From Sphingomonas faeni (GTDB taxonomy: Bacteria > Pseudomonadota > Alphaproteobacteria > Sphingomonadales > Sphingomonadaceae), in NCBI RefSeq assembly GCF_030817315.1, contig NZ_JAUSZF010000004.1:62001-126000 (forward strand): 64,000 bases of DNA, written 5' to 3'. Shown in pieces: positions 8,712 to 18,435 of the stretch; the first letter of the stretch is position 1, and every line of letters begins with the position of its first letter. A program made the position numbers and the translations under genes. The notes below the pieces were generated by a model. It did no database searches. It worked only from the letters and a program-made list of their open reading frames with translations, and was not told where the DNA came from.

Positions 8712-9835
8712 GTTTCCGCTCCGTGCGAATGATGGCGGGAATAGGCGAGATCGACCGCGTCGAGGACCCGGTCGGCGGACGATCCGTCGAGCAGGCCTGC
8801 ACGCAACAGCGCTGAGGCCTCGGTCTGGAAGGCGATCGCATGATCATGGCGGGGCCGGACCAGCGCCGCTTCGATCGTCGCGCGGGTAGCCGAATAGAAA
8901 CCATTGGCGGCGGCATCGACTTGCGGGTCCGTCCATGCGGACCGCAGCGAGGGCTGACCGTCATGCCGCGGAATGAAGGTACGTTGCGCGGCGTCCGACA
9001 TCAGCCAGCGGAGATGATCGAGCAGCGGTGCCGTAACCTGCGCGCGCCGCGATACGGCGATGCCGGTGCCGCCTAGCGTCGATCCGATCCGTCCACCCGG
9101 CCCGGACGGCGCATCGGCATAGGCGATCACGCCCTGTGTCGAGTAATTCACATAGCCGTAGATCAGCGGACACAACACGGGACCGGTGCCCGACGCTATC
9201 GCCTCCAGCATCGCGATCGGGTTCAGCGTTGCCGCCTTGCGCGTGGCATCCTTGGTCAGCCGCGCGAGGATGGCATACGCCGCGCGAGCGATATCGCGAT
9301 CGATGAAGGCGTCGCGCGGCGATGCGGGATCGGCACCCAGCGCGCCGCATACCGATTGGAAGCTGAGCGCCGCATGTGGCCCCGCAAGCGAGAGCGCGAC
9401 CGGCGCGCGCTCCGATAGTGCGATCACGGCGTCCCATGACGTCGGTGGCGCTTCGTTCCAGTCACTCCGATACGCCATCACCTGCGTCGCGGCGTCGAGC
9501 GGAAGCGCCCAGTGGCGACCTGCAAAGCGATAGCTGGCGAGCGACGGACCGACCGTGTCTGCCTCCAGCGCAGCAATCTCGTCGGCTGCGAACAATTCTT
9601 CGAGCGGGACGATGCAATCGGAGGCGACCGCTTCCCCGACATGCGGATGATCGAGGACGACCAGATCGTAGAGCGCGCATTGCTCCGCGATCGGTCGCGA
9701 TTCGAACCCTTCGAGCGAATGCGTGTCCCACGCGATCGAACCGGTACCCGCCGCACCCGTTAGACGTGCAGCCTCGGCGAGCGCGTTGTGGCCGCGCGGG
9801 TGATCCCAGGTAAGGCCGCGATAGTCGGGTGTCAT
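8708..9835 (-). CDS. Extracellular-solute-binding-like protein without signal peptide
   Basis: A 375-residue protein resembling sugar ABC-transporter binding proteins of the family 1 type (YDLVVLDHPHVGEA, a central LPLDAATQVMAYR hinge region, and a LSLAGPHAALSF lobe). It starts MTPDYRGLTWDHPRGH, with no hydrophobic leader, Tat motif or lipobox, and no permease or ATPase gene is nearby. Unless an upstream start exists inside the CoA-transferase gene, it should stay in the cytoplasm. Four-base overlaps on both sides place it between a CoA-transferase and a crotonase. A cytoplasmic ligand-binding or enzyme-partner role is possible; I do not know its function. Confidence 0.7.
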   Translation of the reverse strand: MTPDYRGLTWDHPRGHNALAEAARLTGAAGTGSIAWDTHSLEGFESRPIAEQCALYDLVVLDHPHVGEAVASDCIVPLEELFAADEIAALEADTVGPSLASYRFAGRHWALPLDAATQVMAYRSDWNEAPPTSWDAVIALSERAPVALSLAGPHAALSFQSVCGALGADPASPRDAFIDRDIARAAYAILARLTKDATRKAATLNPIAMLEAIASGTGPVLCPLIYGYVNYSTQGVIAYADAPSGPGGRIGSTLGGTGIAVSRRAQVTAPLLDHLRWLMSDAAQRTFIPRHDGQPSLRSAWTDPQVDAAANGFYSATRATIEAALVRPRHDHAIAFQTEASALLRAGLLDGSSADRVLDAVDLAYSRHHSHGAET

Positions 9836-11022
9836 GCGTGCTGGCGCACGACGCCGGACTCGACGAGCCGTGCGATGGCGTCGTCGTCCATCCCCATTTC
9901 CGACAGGATGTCGCGGCTGTGCTCGCCGACCAGCGGGGCACCGCGATCGATCCGCGACGGGGTCTTGGAAAAGCGGATCGGGAAGCCGGGCGTCTTTACG
10001 TGTCCTTCCGTCGGATGGTCGTATTCGACGAAGGTGCCGTTGTGCTTGATCTGGGGGTCGTCGACCAGGTCGGCATAACCATAGACCGGCCCTGCCCAGA
10101 TATCCTCGGCACGGAAGCGTTCGAGCCAGTCCGCGCTGGTGCGCGTGCGCAGCCGATCCTTGACCCGCGCGAAGATCGCGTCGCGCTGGGTCCAGCCGTC
10201 ACGCTCCTCGTCGAGCGTCGCGAAGAACGGATCGTCGAGCAACGCGGCCAGCTTGGCGAGCGGCGCCATCGCCAGCGTGATGTATCCGTCGCTCGTCTGG
10301 AACACGCCGTACGGCGCGCGGATATAGCTATGCGCGTGTGCCTCGGCCGATCGCTTCTGTGGTATACTGCCGACCGTGAACACCGACAATTCCTGCATCT
10401 GGATCGTCGCGATCGCGTCCAGCATGTTGACTTGGACGAGTTGCCCCTCGCCGGTGCGCTCGCGATGGAACAAGGCTGCCAGCGCGCCCTCGAACGCCGA
10501 ATAGGCGGTCACCGCATCGACCAGATACTGGCCCGCGGCCGACGGCGGCTGACCCTCGGCACCTGCCGACAGCATCGCGCCGGACATGCCCTGGAGCAGC
10601 AGGTCCTGACCCGGATAACTGCGATACGGACCATCCTCGCCATAGCCGGACATCGACACGTAGATCAGGCGCGGGTTGATCGCCGACAGCGTCGCGTAAT
10701 CGACGCCCAGCCGCTCCGCGACGCCGGGGCGGTAGTTCTGGAGGAAGATGTCGGCGGTCTTAACCAGATCGAGCAGCAGCACCTTGCCTTCCGGTGCCTT
10801 GAGGTCGACCGCGAGCGAGCGCTTGTTGCGGTTGAGCGACAGGAACGAGACGTTGATCTTGTTGCCCGTTGCACCGCCCGCCGAGGCATGGCGCTGCCAT
10901 TCGCCCGAGGTCGGTTCGACCTTCACCACGTCCGCGCCCATGTCGCCCAGTCGCTGCGCGGCGAACGGACCCGCCATCGCGATCGAGCAGTCGAGCACGC
11001 GGATACCTTTGAGAATAGTCAT
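9832..11022 (-). CDS. CaiB/BaiF family III CoA-transferase
   Basis: A 396-residue class III CoA-transferase. It begins with GIRVLDCSIAMAGPFAAQRLGD and contains VKVEPTSGE and the RNKRSLAVDLK motif. D169 (QYLVDAVTA) sits where the aspartyl-CoA nucleophile is found in formyl-CoA transferase. It would move CoA from a donor such as succinyl-CoA to a carboxylic acid in the cytoplasm. With the downstream crotonase it implies CoA activation of a sugar-derived acid. The gene follows the SDR gene after 10 bases. Confidence 0.88.
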   Translation of the reverse strand: MTILKGIRVLDCSIAMAGPFAAQRLGDMGADVVKVEPTSGEWQRHASAGGATGNKINVSFLSLNRNKRSLAVDLKAPEGKVLLLDLVKTADIFLQNYRPGVAERLGVDYATLSAINPRLIYVSMSGYGEDGPYRSYPGQDLLLQGMSGAMLSAGAEGQPPSAAGQYLVDAVTAYSAFEGALAALFHRERTGEGQLVQVNMLDAIATIQMQELSVFTVGSIPQKRSAEAHAHSYIRAPYGVFQTSDGYITLAMAPLAKLAALLDDPFFATLDEERDGWTQRDAIFARVKDRLRTRTSADWLERFRAEDIWAGPVYGYADLVDDPQIKHNGTFVEYDHPTEGHVKTPGFPIRFSKTPSRIDRGAPLVGEHSRDILSEMGMDDDAIARLVESGVVRQHA

Positions 11023-11032
11023 CTGTGATCCT

Positions 11033-11779
11033 TCAGGCCATGACCCAGCCGCCGTTCACGTGCAGCGTCTGGCCGGTAACGAAGCCCGCCTCGTCGGCGG
11101 CGAAAAAGGCGATCGCGGCGGCGATGTCCTCCGCCGATCCGCGGCGCTTGATCGCCTGTGCGTCGAGCACCATGCGTTCATAGCCGGCGGGGTCGGTATG
11201 GATTTTCTCGGCGTCGGTCGGGAAGGCGCCGGGCGCGATCGCGTTGACGGTGATGCCGTGTACGCCGAATTCGCGTGCCCACGCCCGCGTCAGGCCGAGC
11301 AGCGCGCCCTTGGACGCGACATAGGGGGACAGGTTCGCCCAGCCGCCCGAGATGGTGATGCTCGAGATGTTGATGATCCGCCCGAAGCCGCGCGCGCGCA
11401 TGCCGGGCAGCGCAGCCTGCACGGCAACGATCCCTGCATCGACGTTGATCCGCTGAACGAACTGATGCTCTTCGATCGAATACTCTTCGAACGGTTTCGA
11501 GGGGTAGATCGCGGCGTTGTTGATGACGACGTCGAACCCGCCAAGATCTGCGACCAGCCGGTCCAGTTCGGTGCGGAAGCCGGCGAGGTCAGACAGGTCG
11601 GCGGTAGAAACGACAAGGCGTCCCGTATCGATCCCGGCAGCGGCCTCGGTGAGCGCCGCGATCTTGGCGGGATCATTGTCCACCGCGACCACGGTCGCGC
11701 CGCGCCGCATCAGCAGCAATGTCGTCGCGAGCCCGAGCCCGCCGGCGGCACCGGTGTAAAGGATCGTGCGGCCCTTCAT
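11033..11779 (-). CDS. SDR-family oxidoreductase
   Basis: A 248-residue classical short-chain dehydrogenase with the cofactor motif TGAAGGLG (residues 9-16), the NNAA motif near 87-90, the catalytic S139/S140 region, and Y153/K157 in SPYVASKG. The C-terminal GQTLHVNGGW is typical. I chose ATG 11779 because it overlaps the stop of the DUF4432 gene by four bases; a longer frame upstream is only the shadow of that gene. In Sphingomonas an SDR oxidises 2-keto-3-deoxy-L-rhamnonate, and here rhamnose would come from the GH78 enzyme. A sugar or sugar-acid substrate is likely; the exact one is not determined. Confidence 0.88.
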   Translation of the reverse strand: MKGRTILYTGAAGGLGLATTLLLMRRGATVVAVDNDPAKIAALTEAAAGIDTGRLVVSTADLSDLAGFRTELDRLVADLGGFDVVINNAAIYPSKPFEEYSIEEHQFVQRINVDAGIVAVQAALPGMRARGFGRIINISSITISGGWANLSPYVASKGALLGLTRAWAREFGVHGITVNAIAPGAFPTDAEKIHTDPAGYERMVLDAQAIKRRGSAEDIAAAIAFFAADEAGFVTGQTLHVNGGWVMA

Positions 11780-12957
11780 GCGGACCGACCGTCGATCGAG
11801 GGGAAGTTGCCGCTCGGCTGCGGATAGTCCTCGGTAGGCTGGTGCGCGACGCGCTCGATCCTGGCGACCGCATCGGCGACGGCGGTGGTATCGGACAGGA
11901 TGCGCAGCACCGTGTCGTAGCGGCGCTCGTCGCCATGCTCGAGCCAGATCAGCTCGTCGCGATCGCGCGCGAAATCCTTGCCGAACACGTGATTGGTTGA
12001 GGGCTCGATCCCCATCGCATAATGGCCCGCGTGGAAATTCTGCCACTGGTACATGGCAGGGAACTGACTCTTGAGCGTCTGGACCTCGAAGCCGAACCCG
12101 AGTGCCTCGTTGACGAGCGCGACGTTGACCCGGCCTTCGGCGTCGGCGGCCATGTCGTGCTGCCACACCTGTTCGTGGAAATTGGCGATGGGGGCGGGGG
12201 CGGTGCGGTATCCGACGCCCTGGGCGGCGTAGTCGTCGGCATGCGCCGCCCACAGCACGTCGCGGATCGGTGCGACGTAGCGCGATCCTTCGGCCAGCAC
12301 CGGGTAGCCGACGTTGATATGGTAACAATACATGTGCGGCGTGCGGTAGAAGCCGTGGTTGACGACGCGGTCGTGCATGCGGATCTCGTCACCGCCGACG
12401 GTCGCCTCGATCCGGCGGATCAGATGGAGGTCCTCACCGAACACGGTCGATTGCTGGACGATGCCCTCGGCCCACAGGATGCACTCGTCGCCGTCCCAGC
12501 GCTCGCCATAGCCGGTCAGACGCGCGGGGATCGTACCGACCCGGCCGTGGAGGGACGACGACGTCTTTTCGCGCGGGCTATAGTGATAATGGCCGGCGGG
12601 ATCGTCGTGCATGAACAGCGTGTGGTCCAGCCCGCAGGTGATATTGAGGCCGGACATCGAGCGGAACCAGCTCAGCCCGCCTTCACCCTCATACTCATGC
12701 AGACCGGGATGGCGGAAGCCTGACGGGGAATGCCAGCCGATCGCGCGCCCGGCATGATCGCATTCGGCGATGTCCATCGCGCGGTCCACCAGTATTGTGA
12801 AGCGAAGGCCCGTGCCGGTGCGGAATTCGAGCTGGCGCAGGCCGCGCTCGATCCCGTCGCCAAGCGTCGACAGGCGTACGCCCGCGAATTGCGAGAGGCT
12901 TCCCGTTCGTGTCGCCAGCGTCCGCCGCGTCATCGTCTCGCCGAACAGCGCGACCAC
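11776..12957 (-). CDS. DUF4432 family protein (aldose 1-epimerase-like)
   Basis: A 393-residue galactose-mutarotase-fold protein of the DUF4432 type. Recognisable stretches are FTILVDRAMDIAECDHAG, GLNITCGLDHT, YHYSPREKTSSSLHGRVG, the paired His of the YCYHINVGYP strand, and FHAGHYAMGIEPSTN. It probably interconverts anomers or binds a free sugar in the cytoplasm. The start is GTG 12957, preceded by GGAGAGAGG. It is first in an eight-gene minus-strand operon, and operator candidate C lies just upstream. Confidence 0.8.
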   Translation of the reverse strand: MVALFGETMTRRTLATRTGSLSQFAGVRLSTLGDGIERGLRQLEFRTGTGLRFTILVDRAMDIAECDHAGRAIGWHSPSGFRHPGLHEYEGEGGLSWFRSMSGLNITCGLDHTLFMHDDPAGHYHYSPREKTSSSLHGRVGTIPARLTGYGERWDGDECILWAEGIVQQSTVFGEDLHLIRRIEATVGGDEIRMHDRVVNHGFYRTPHMYCYHINVGYPVLAEGSRYVAPIRDVLWAAHADDYAAQGVGYRTAPAPIANFHEQVWQHDMAADAEGRVNVALVNEALGFGFEVQTLKSQFPAMYQWQNFHAGHYAMGIEPSTNHVFGKDFARDRDELIWLEHGDERRYDTVLRILSDTTAVADAVARIERVAHQPTEDYPQPSGNFPSIDGRSA

Positions 12958-12980
12958 CAGACCTCTCTCCAGATTTATTT

Positions 12981-12996
12981 CGTAAGACGTATGATG
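12981..12996. promoter_or_regulatory. Operator candidate C (variant)
   Basis: CGTAAGACGTATGATG lies 24 bases upstream of the GTG start of the DUF4432 gene, in the 62-base gap behind the rhamnosidase stop. It matches the other three sites in TAAGACGT and then needs a one-base gap to align (ATGATG against CATATG), so it is the weakest copy. Confidence 0.4.
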
Positions 12997-13019
12997 TTTA
13001 GCGGTGGGCTTCTATCGTG

Positions 13020-16000
13020 TCAATCGCGTAAGGCGAAGCGATACTCGCCCGATCCGACGCTGAAGCGCAGCACGCTGTCTTGCGTATCGATTGCGCGGAT
13101 GTCCGGGTGATCGGCGAGCATGCGGCCGCTTTCCGTCCACGCGCGCGCGGGCAACTGGACATCGGCGACGGCGTTGGCGGGGACAGTCAGCGACAGCTGC
13201 GTGAGGCCGGTCGCGTCACCTTCGGTCGCTGTGGCGATCCGGCCTATGCAGGACTCGTAGGAAGCGGCGACGCGACCGATCTCGGGCAGCCATAAAGGAC
13301 GCACCGCGATCCGCCGGAAACCGGGCGCGACGGAGGCGATGCCCGCGAGGCGACGGTAGAAGAAGCCGACGACCGCGCCGAACGCATAATGATTATAGCT
13401 GTTCATCGCGACGTCGCCGATATCGCCGTTCCAGCGCTCCCACATGCTGGTGGCACCCTGCGCGACCATATAGCCCCAGCTGGGATAGGCGGTCTGGAGG
13501 AGCAGGCCAGTCACCACGTCCATGCATCCGGCGTCGGCCAGCACATCCAGAATATAGGGCGTGCCGAGGAAACCGGTCGACAAAGTCATGCCACGTCGGC
13601 GGATGTCGTCGGCGAGGACGCGTGCGGTGGCGGCGCTCAGGTCGGTTGGAACGAGACCCATGTGGAGCGCGAGTACCTGGCCGGTCTGGCTGCCGTTGCC
13701 GACGATGCCGTCCGCAGCGACATACTCTGATACGAACGCCTGCCCGATGGCCCTGCGCAGTGTGGCGTACCGTTCCGCATTCAAGCCTCGTCCCGTTGCG
13801 CCGGCCATGTCCGCCATCATTGCGGCGGACCAGGCCCAATAGGCGGTCGCGCAGAGCCCGCGGGGGGTCGTTTCGTCGTCGGGTTTGACCGCGTCGACCG
13901 ATAGCCAGTCGCCGAGATCGAGCCCGCGATCGTTGCGCCAGACATGATCGGGGTTGGTACGCGCGATGTGCGCCATCCAGGCCTCCATCGCGGCCCAGTT
14001 CTCGTCGATCACCGCGGTATCGCCGTAGCGTTGCCACAGCTGCCACGACAGTATGATCCCGGCCTCGCTCCAGCCCGCGGTGACGACGTCGGGGAAGGAC
14101 TGCGGTTGCGGGACGACGATCGGATAGCCGCCATCGGACCTTTGCGCCGCGCGTGCCTCGACCAGGAAGCGGCGAATGAACGGATCGACCTCCATGTTGA
14201 ACGCCGCCGCGTCGAGAAACACCTGGATATCGCCCATCCAGCCCATCCGCTCGTCGCGTTGCGGGCAGTCGGTCGGCACCGCGAAGAAATTCGACCGTTG
14301 GCTCCACAGCGCGTTGCGCCAGATCGTCTGGAGCAACGGTGCGTCGGGCAGGGTCATGTCGCCGGTCAGTCGGCAGTCGCTGTGGCCGACGATGCCGATG
14401 ACGTCGTCGAGCGTCGGGATGCCCGGATATCCTTCGACCTCGATATAGCGAAAGCCGTGATAGGTGAAGCGTGGCTCGAGCGTTTCGGGCGTGCCGGTTC
14501 CAGCAAGAGTGAAACGATCGGTCGCGCGGGCGAGGCGGAGATTCGCCATGTCGACGGTGCAGTCGGAGGCGAGCAGTTCGGCGAAGCGCGCGGTGATCGT
14601 CGTGCCGGACGCGCCCGAGGCGGTGATCCTCGCCCAGCCGGAGAAGTTCTGGCCGAAGTCGAAGACGAACCGGCCGGGTACGGGTTCGGTAACGGTAATC
14701 GCGCGGCGTTCTCCGGTCGCTCGGACAGGCGGCGAGGTGAGGGGGATGAGACGGGTGTCGGGTGGCGTGCCGACACGCGCGGGCGTCCATGCGGATGCGT
14801 CGAAGCCGGGGCGGTCCCAGCCGGGTGATGCGCGGCGGGCGTCGACCGTCTCGCCGTCGTAGATCTCGGACATGAGGATCGCCGACGGCGCGGTGCGCCA
14901 CTCCGGGCCGGTCACGATCCAGTCGTGACTGCCATCCGCATAGTCGATGCGCAACTGCGCCAGGAACCTGCGGGGGGCGGGGCCGAAGCCGTAGCGCTCG
15001 ATCCGCCATCCGAACGGGCTGGCATACCATCCGTCCGCGACCAGCGCGCCGATGACGTTGTCACCCGGTGCGATCAGGGCAGTCACGTCACAGGTCTGGT
15101 AGAAGACATGGTCGGACGCCACGCTGATCTCCGGCGACAGGATCGCATCGGATACCGCCACGCCGTTGATCGTCGCGGCGTAGGCGCCGAGCGCCGTCGC
15201 GTAGAGCCGCGCCGAGGCGACCTCGTTGCGTGCCATGAAGCCGGTCTGGAGCATCATCACCGGTTCGGGCGGACGCGGATCGTTATGCACGTTCGCGCCG
15301 CTCGGCTCCGCTGAGGGCCAGTCGCGCGCGTCGAAACCGGGTGCCTGCCAGTCTTCGGGTGGATCGGGAAGGACGTGCCAGCGCGGACCGCTGACGATCC
15401 GTTCGACCGAGCCGTTCGCGCGGTACAGCCGGACAAGCGCGGCAAAGGCGCCACCGTCGACGGGGAAGAACCCCTCGGTATCCGCCTCGACCAGCACGCA
15501 GATCGTCGCGCGGCCCGGACGCAGCGTGGTCTCGACCAGGCTCAGCGATCCCCAGAACGGTAGCGGGCTATCATAGCCGTTGGCGCCAGCGAGCGTCGTC
15601 GCGACGCCGTCGATCCAGACGCCGCGGAGATGATCCTTGCCGGAAACCAGAATGTCCGATCGGACGATATCGGCGGGTATGTCGAAATCGAGACGGAATG
15701 CGTGCGACCGCGGATCGAGCGCCGTGGTGCTCCATATCCAGGCGAGACCGGTTGCGCGATCGGCGGCAGCGAACGCATCCTCTGCTTCGAGCCAGTCGCC
15801 CTGCCAGTCGCCTGCGTCCAGCAATCCCGCCTCGAACCATGCTGGATCGGAACAGGCACGCTGCCCGCCCGCAGTGACGATCTCGACCGACCACCAGATC
15901 CGTTGCATCGAGACGAGCGGCGGGCCGCCGTAGCGGATGTCGAACGTCGTATCCGACGCTACGTCGCCGCTGTCCCATACCAGGTCCCCCGCAGCGAGCG

Positions 16001-16169
16001 CGCCGGGAGCGCGGGCAGAGCGAATGCGGTAGCGGTGCTGCACGACGCCGCGCGCGCGTGCCTCGATCCGCCACGACAGCCGGGGATGACGAACGTCCGT
16101 GCCCAGCAGGTCGGTCGTGTGTTCCGCGCGCAGGTCGACGACCCGCACGTCCGATACCGCGTCCATCAT
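13020..16169 (-). CDS. GH78 alpha-L-rhamnosidase
   Basis: A 1049-residue enzyme of the bacterial rhamnosidase B type. Order: N-terminal beta-sandwich modules ([21 protein letters not shown]), a carbohydrate-binding-like module around [15 protein letters not shown], the (alpha/alpha)6 catalytic domain containing [14 protein letters not shown] with the general-acid Glu region, [13 protein letters not shown], and a C-terminal sandwich. No signal peptide is evident, so it may act on imported oligosaccharides or be exported in an unrecognised way. It releases L-rhamnose from pectin or plant glycosides. The first Met codon overlaps the upstream gene's stop by four bases; a longer frame running to 16766 is that gene's shadow. 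Confidence 0.92.
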   Translation of the reverse strand: MMDAVSDVRVVDLRAEHTTDLLGTDVRHPRLSWRIEARARGVVQHRYRIRSARAPGALAAGDLVWDSGDVASDTTFDIRYGGPPLVSMQRIWWSVEIVTAGGQRACSDPAWFEAGLLDAGDWQGDWLEAEDAFAAADRATGLAWIWSTTALDPRSHAFRLDFDIPADIVRSDILVSGKDHLRGVWIDGVATTLAGANGYDSPLPFWGSLSLVETTLRPGRATICVLVEADTEGFFPVDGGAFAALVRLYRANGSVERIVSGPRWHVLPDPPEDWQAPGFDARDWPSAEPSGANVHNDPRPPEPVMMLQTGFMARNEVASARLYATALGAYAATINGVAVSDAILSPEISVASDHVFYQTCDVTALIAPGDNVIGALVADGWYASPFGWRIERYGFGPAPRRFLAQLRIDYADGSHDWIVTGPEWRTAPSAILMSEIYDGETVDARRASPGWDRPGFDASAWTPARVGTPPDTRLIPLTSPPVRATGERRAITVTEPVPGRFVFDFGQNFSGWARITASGASGTTITARFAELLASDCTVDMANLRLARATDRFTLAGTGTPETLEPRFTYHGFRYIEVEGYPGIPTLDDVIGIVGHSDCRLTGDMTLPDAPLLQTIWRNALWSQRSNFFAVPTDCPQRDERMGWMGDIQVFLDAAAFNMEVDPFIRRFLVEARAAQRSDGGYPIVVPQPQSFPDVVTAGWSEAGIILSWQLWQRYGDTAVIDENWAAMEAWMAHIARTNPDHVWRNDRGLDLGDWLSVDAVKPDDETTPRGLCATAYWAWSAAMMADMAGATGRGLNAERYATLRRAIGQAFVSEYVAADGIVGNGSQTGQVLALHMGLVPTDLSAATARVLADDIRRRGMTLSTGFLGTPYILDVLADAGCMDVVTGLLLQTAYPSWGYMVAQGATSMWERWNGDIGDVAMNSYNHYAFGAVVGFFYRRLAGIASVAPGFRRIAVRPLWLPEIGRVAASYESCIGRIATATEGDATGLTQLSLTVPANAVADVQLPARAWTESGRMLADHPDIRAIDTQDSVLRFSVGSGEYRFALRD

Positions 16170-17338
16170 ACCCAGTCCGATCCGTTCGTGGCGTCGTACC
16201 GACGACCGGCGTCGGCCAGGATTGAGCGGTCGATCGCCACGATCCGGTTGACCCCGGTCAACGTCATCGCGACCGTCATCTCGCGCGCGATCAGGTCTAG
16301 CAGCTTGGTCACGCCTGCCTCGCCTTGTGCGGCGAGCGCGTACACCCAGGCCCGACCCAGCAACACGCCCTGCGCCCCCAGCGCAAGCATCCGCACGACG
16401 TCCAGTCCGCTCCGTATTCCGCCATCGGCGAGAACCGTCATCGTGTCGCCGACCGCTTCGGCGATATCGGGCAGCGCGCGCGTGGTGGAAAGAACGCCGT
16501 CGAGCTGTCGCCCGCCATGGTTCGACACGACGATGCCGTCCGCGCCGATCCGTGCCGCCTCGCGCGCATCCTCCGGATCGAGGATGCCCTTGATGATCAG
16601 TGGGCCATCCCAGGCGGCGCGGATCCAGTCCAGGTCGCGCCACTGGATGGTCGGATCGAAATTTGCGCCAAGCCAGCCCATATAATCGTTCAGGCCACTG
16701 TTCGCGCCCAGCACCGGCAGGAGGTTGCCCAGCATGTGCGGACGCCCGCGCACGCCGACGTCCCATGCCCAGCCCGGCTTGCCCATCGCCTGCACCGCGC
16801 GGCGGAGAGGCCCGCGCGGACCTGACATGCCCGAATGTGCGTCACGGTAGCGCGCGCCCGGCACCGGCATGTCGACGGTGAAGACGAGTGCCTCCGCGCC
16901 GGCGATCTTCGCGCGCGTGATCAGGTCGCGCATGAACGCGCGATCCCGGATGACGTAGAGCTGGAACCAGAACGGCTCGGCCGCGCGCGCCACCTCCTCG
17001 ATCGAGCAGATCGACACCGTCGACAGGCAGGTGGGAATGCCGGCGGCTGCCGCCGCGCGTGCCGCTTGTACTTCGCCGCGGCGGGCGTACATGCCGCTGA
17101 TCCCTACCGGGCCGAGCGCCACCGGCAGCGCGATCTCGCGTCCGAACAGCGTGGTCTTCAGGTCGATCGTCGCCACGTCGCGCAGGACGCGCTGCCGCAG
17201 CGCGACGCTGGACAGGTCGCTCACGTTCCTCCGCAGCGTCTCCTCGGCATTGGCGCCGCCGTCCGCATAATCGAACAGGAAGCGCGGCAGGCGGCGGCGG
17301 GCGGCTTCGCGGAAATCGCCGGTCGACGAGATGATCAT
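16166..17338 (-). CDS. lldD: FMN-dependent alpha-hydroxy-acid oxidase/L-lactate dehydrogenase
   Basis: A 390-residue member of the FMN alpha-hydroxyacid dehydrogenase family. Landmarks are the [10 protein letters not shown] opening, the flavin-site [14 protein letters not shown]250 in [11 protein letters not shown], and catalytic H274 in [11 protein letters not shown]. It probably oxidises L-lactate to pyruvate and feeds electrons to the respiratory chain. L-lactate is a product of the non-phosphorylated L-rhamnose route known in Sphingomonas, which fits the translationally coupled rhamnosidase gene. A different 2-hydroxyacid substrate cannot be excluded. Confidence 0.85.
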   Translation of the reverse strand: MIISSTGDFREAARRRLPRFLFDYADGGANAEETLRRNVSDLSSVALRQRVLRDVATIDLKTTLFGREIALPVALGPVGISGMYARRGEVQAARAAAAAGIPTCLSTVSICSIEEVARAAEPFWFQLYVIRDRAFMRDLITRAKIAGAEALVFTVDMPVPGARYRDAHSGMSGPRGPLRRAVQAMGKPGWAWDVGVRGRPHMLGNLLPVLGANSGLNDYMGWLGANFDPTIQWRDLDWIRAAWDGPLIIKGILDPEDAREAARIGADGIVVSNHGGRQLDGVLSTTRALPDIAEAVGDTMTVLADGGIRSGLDVVRMLALGAQGVLLGRAWVYALAAQGEAGVTKLLDLIAREMTVAMTLTGVNRIVAIDRSILADAGRRYDATNGSDWV

Positions 17339-17354
17339 GCGTTCGGGGCCTGCA

Positions 17355-18335
17355 TCAGTAGGAAGAGAACAGAGCCTGGCGCGCGAGATTGAGCGCGGTC
17401 ACAGCGTCCTGGCGATCCTGCGCGTCCTGCATCGCTGCGAAGTCGAGCTTGTCGAGCGCGCGCTCGATCGCCTTGAGGAAGCCGATCGCCGAGTTGGCGG
17501 CAGCGACGCTGTCCTCGCGGAACGGGAATTGATCGAGCTGCCACACGCCTTCCCAGCCGTTCTTGCGCAACGTGTAGAAGAATTCGAACAGCTCGATCGG
17601 ATGGACCGATCCAGCGATCAGGTCGTCGTCCCAACTGCGCAGATTGTCGTTCACGTCCATGCCGAACAGGCGGTCGTGATCGATCGCGAGCTGGGCCGCG
17701 TCCGCCGGGGTTTCCCCGCCATAGAGCGAATGGCCGAAATCGAGCAGGATGCCGACATTGGGCAGGCCCATCTTTTCTATCCCGAGCAGCGTGCGCGCGA
17801 CGCTGTCGTAGCTCATGTGCACGCGCGGTTCGCGCGGCTTGTACTCGATGACGAACTTCAGGTCGGGATTCTGGCCTGCGAGTTCGGCGACGCCGTCGAT
17901 GCTGGCCTGCCACAATGCGCGGTGATCGACCTGGAACGGATAGTCCCAGCCATCCTGTCCGGGCCACAGCTTCACATAGTCGGCGCCGAAATGGCGGACG
18001 ATACCGGCGGCTTCGTTGCACATCGCGTTGGCGAGGCGGCGGATGCCGGGATCGGGATTGGTGAAGGCGCCCTTGGCGAACTGGCGCGTGTAGATTTCCG
18101 GCGTGATGCCGATCACCGACAGGCCGTTGCGCTCCAGCGCCGCGTCTATGGTGGCGATCGACAGGCTGGGGTCGACGAACGGATAGTTGATGTCGACCAC
18201 CGACAGATCGTCGACCTGACCGGCAAGGTCGATCATCTCGATCAGCGATCGCGCCTCGCCATAGCCGTCGGTCGCATAGCGATCCACGTACGTCGCGAAA
18301 TGCCAGATGCCGGCACCGTAGCGTTGCTTGCCCAT
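17355..18335 (-). CDS. Sugar isomerase/epimerase, TIM barrel (candidate D-apiose isomerase)
   Basis: A 326-residue xylose-isomerase-like TIM-barrel protein. Metal-ligand candidates appear in the usual strand order: the Glu of [12 protein letters not shown], the Asp/His of [14 protein letters not shown], the Asp of FGMDVNDN, and the late WQLDQFPF. The family covers ketose/aldose isomerases and 3-epimerases. It is divergent from a split transketolase and an FGGY kinase. In the described D-apiose pathway an isomerase of this fold (ApsI) makes D-apulose for the kinase ApsK and the transketolase AptAB, so that role is the best inference. A generic sugar isomerase is the alternative. Confidence 0.75.
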   Translation of the reverse strand: MGKQRYGAGIWHFATYVDRYATDGYGEARSLIEMIDLAGQVDDLSVVDINYPFVDPSLSIATIDAALERNGLSVIGITPEIYTRQFAKGAFTNPDPGIRRLANAMCNEAAGIVRHFGADYVKLWPGQDGWDYPFQVDHRALWQASIDGVAELAGQNPDLKFVIEYKPREPRVHMSYDSVARTLLGIEKMGLPNVGILLDFGHSLYGGETPADAAQLAIDHDRLFGMDVNDNLRSWDDDLIAGSVHPIELFEFFYTLRKNGWEGVWQLDQFPFREDSVAAANSAIGFLKAIERALDKLDFAAMQDAQDRQDAVTALNLARQALFSSY

Positions 18336-18404
18336 CGTTCGATCCTCGTCCTGTTTTTACGGTCCTGTCCGACGATCCCCGTTGCCTGAGGACCGATCGA
18401 TATT

Positions 18405-18420
18405 TATAAGACGTCATATG
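18405..18420. promoter_or_regulatory. Operator candidate B
   Basis: TATAAGACGTCATATG lies between the divergent isomerase and transketolase genes. It overlaps an upstream in-frame ATG (18418), so binding here would block transketolase expression. It shares 13 or more of 16 positions with the copies at 2851 and 23055. Confidence 0.65.
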
Positions 18421-18435
18421 ACCATATCTATTTTT

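Noticed and set aside
13020..16766. A single 1248-codon frame on the minus strand
   Set aside because: Residues before the ATGATG at 16164-16169 are the wrong-frame shadow of the lactate dehydrogenase-type gene; rhamnosidase similarity begins only after that point.
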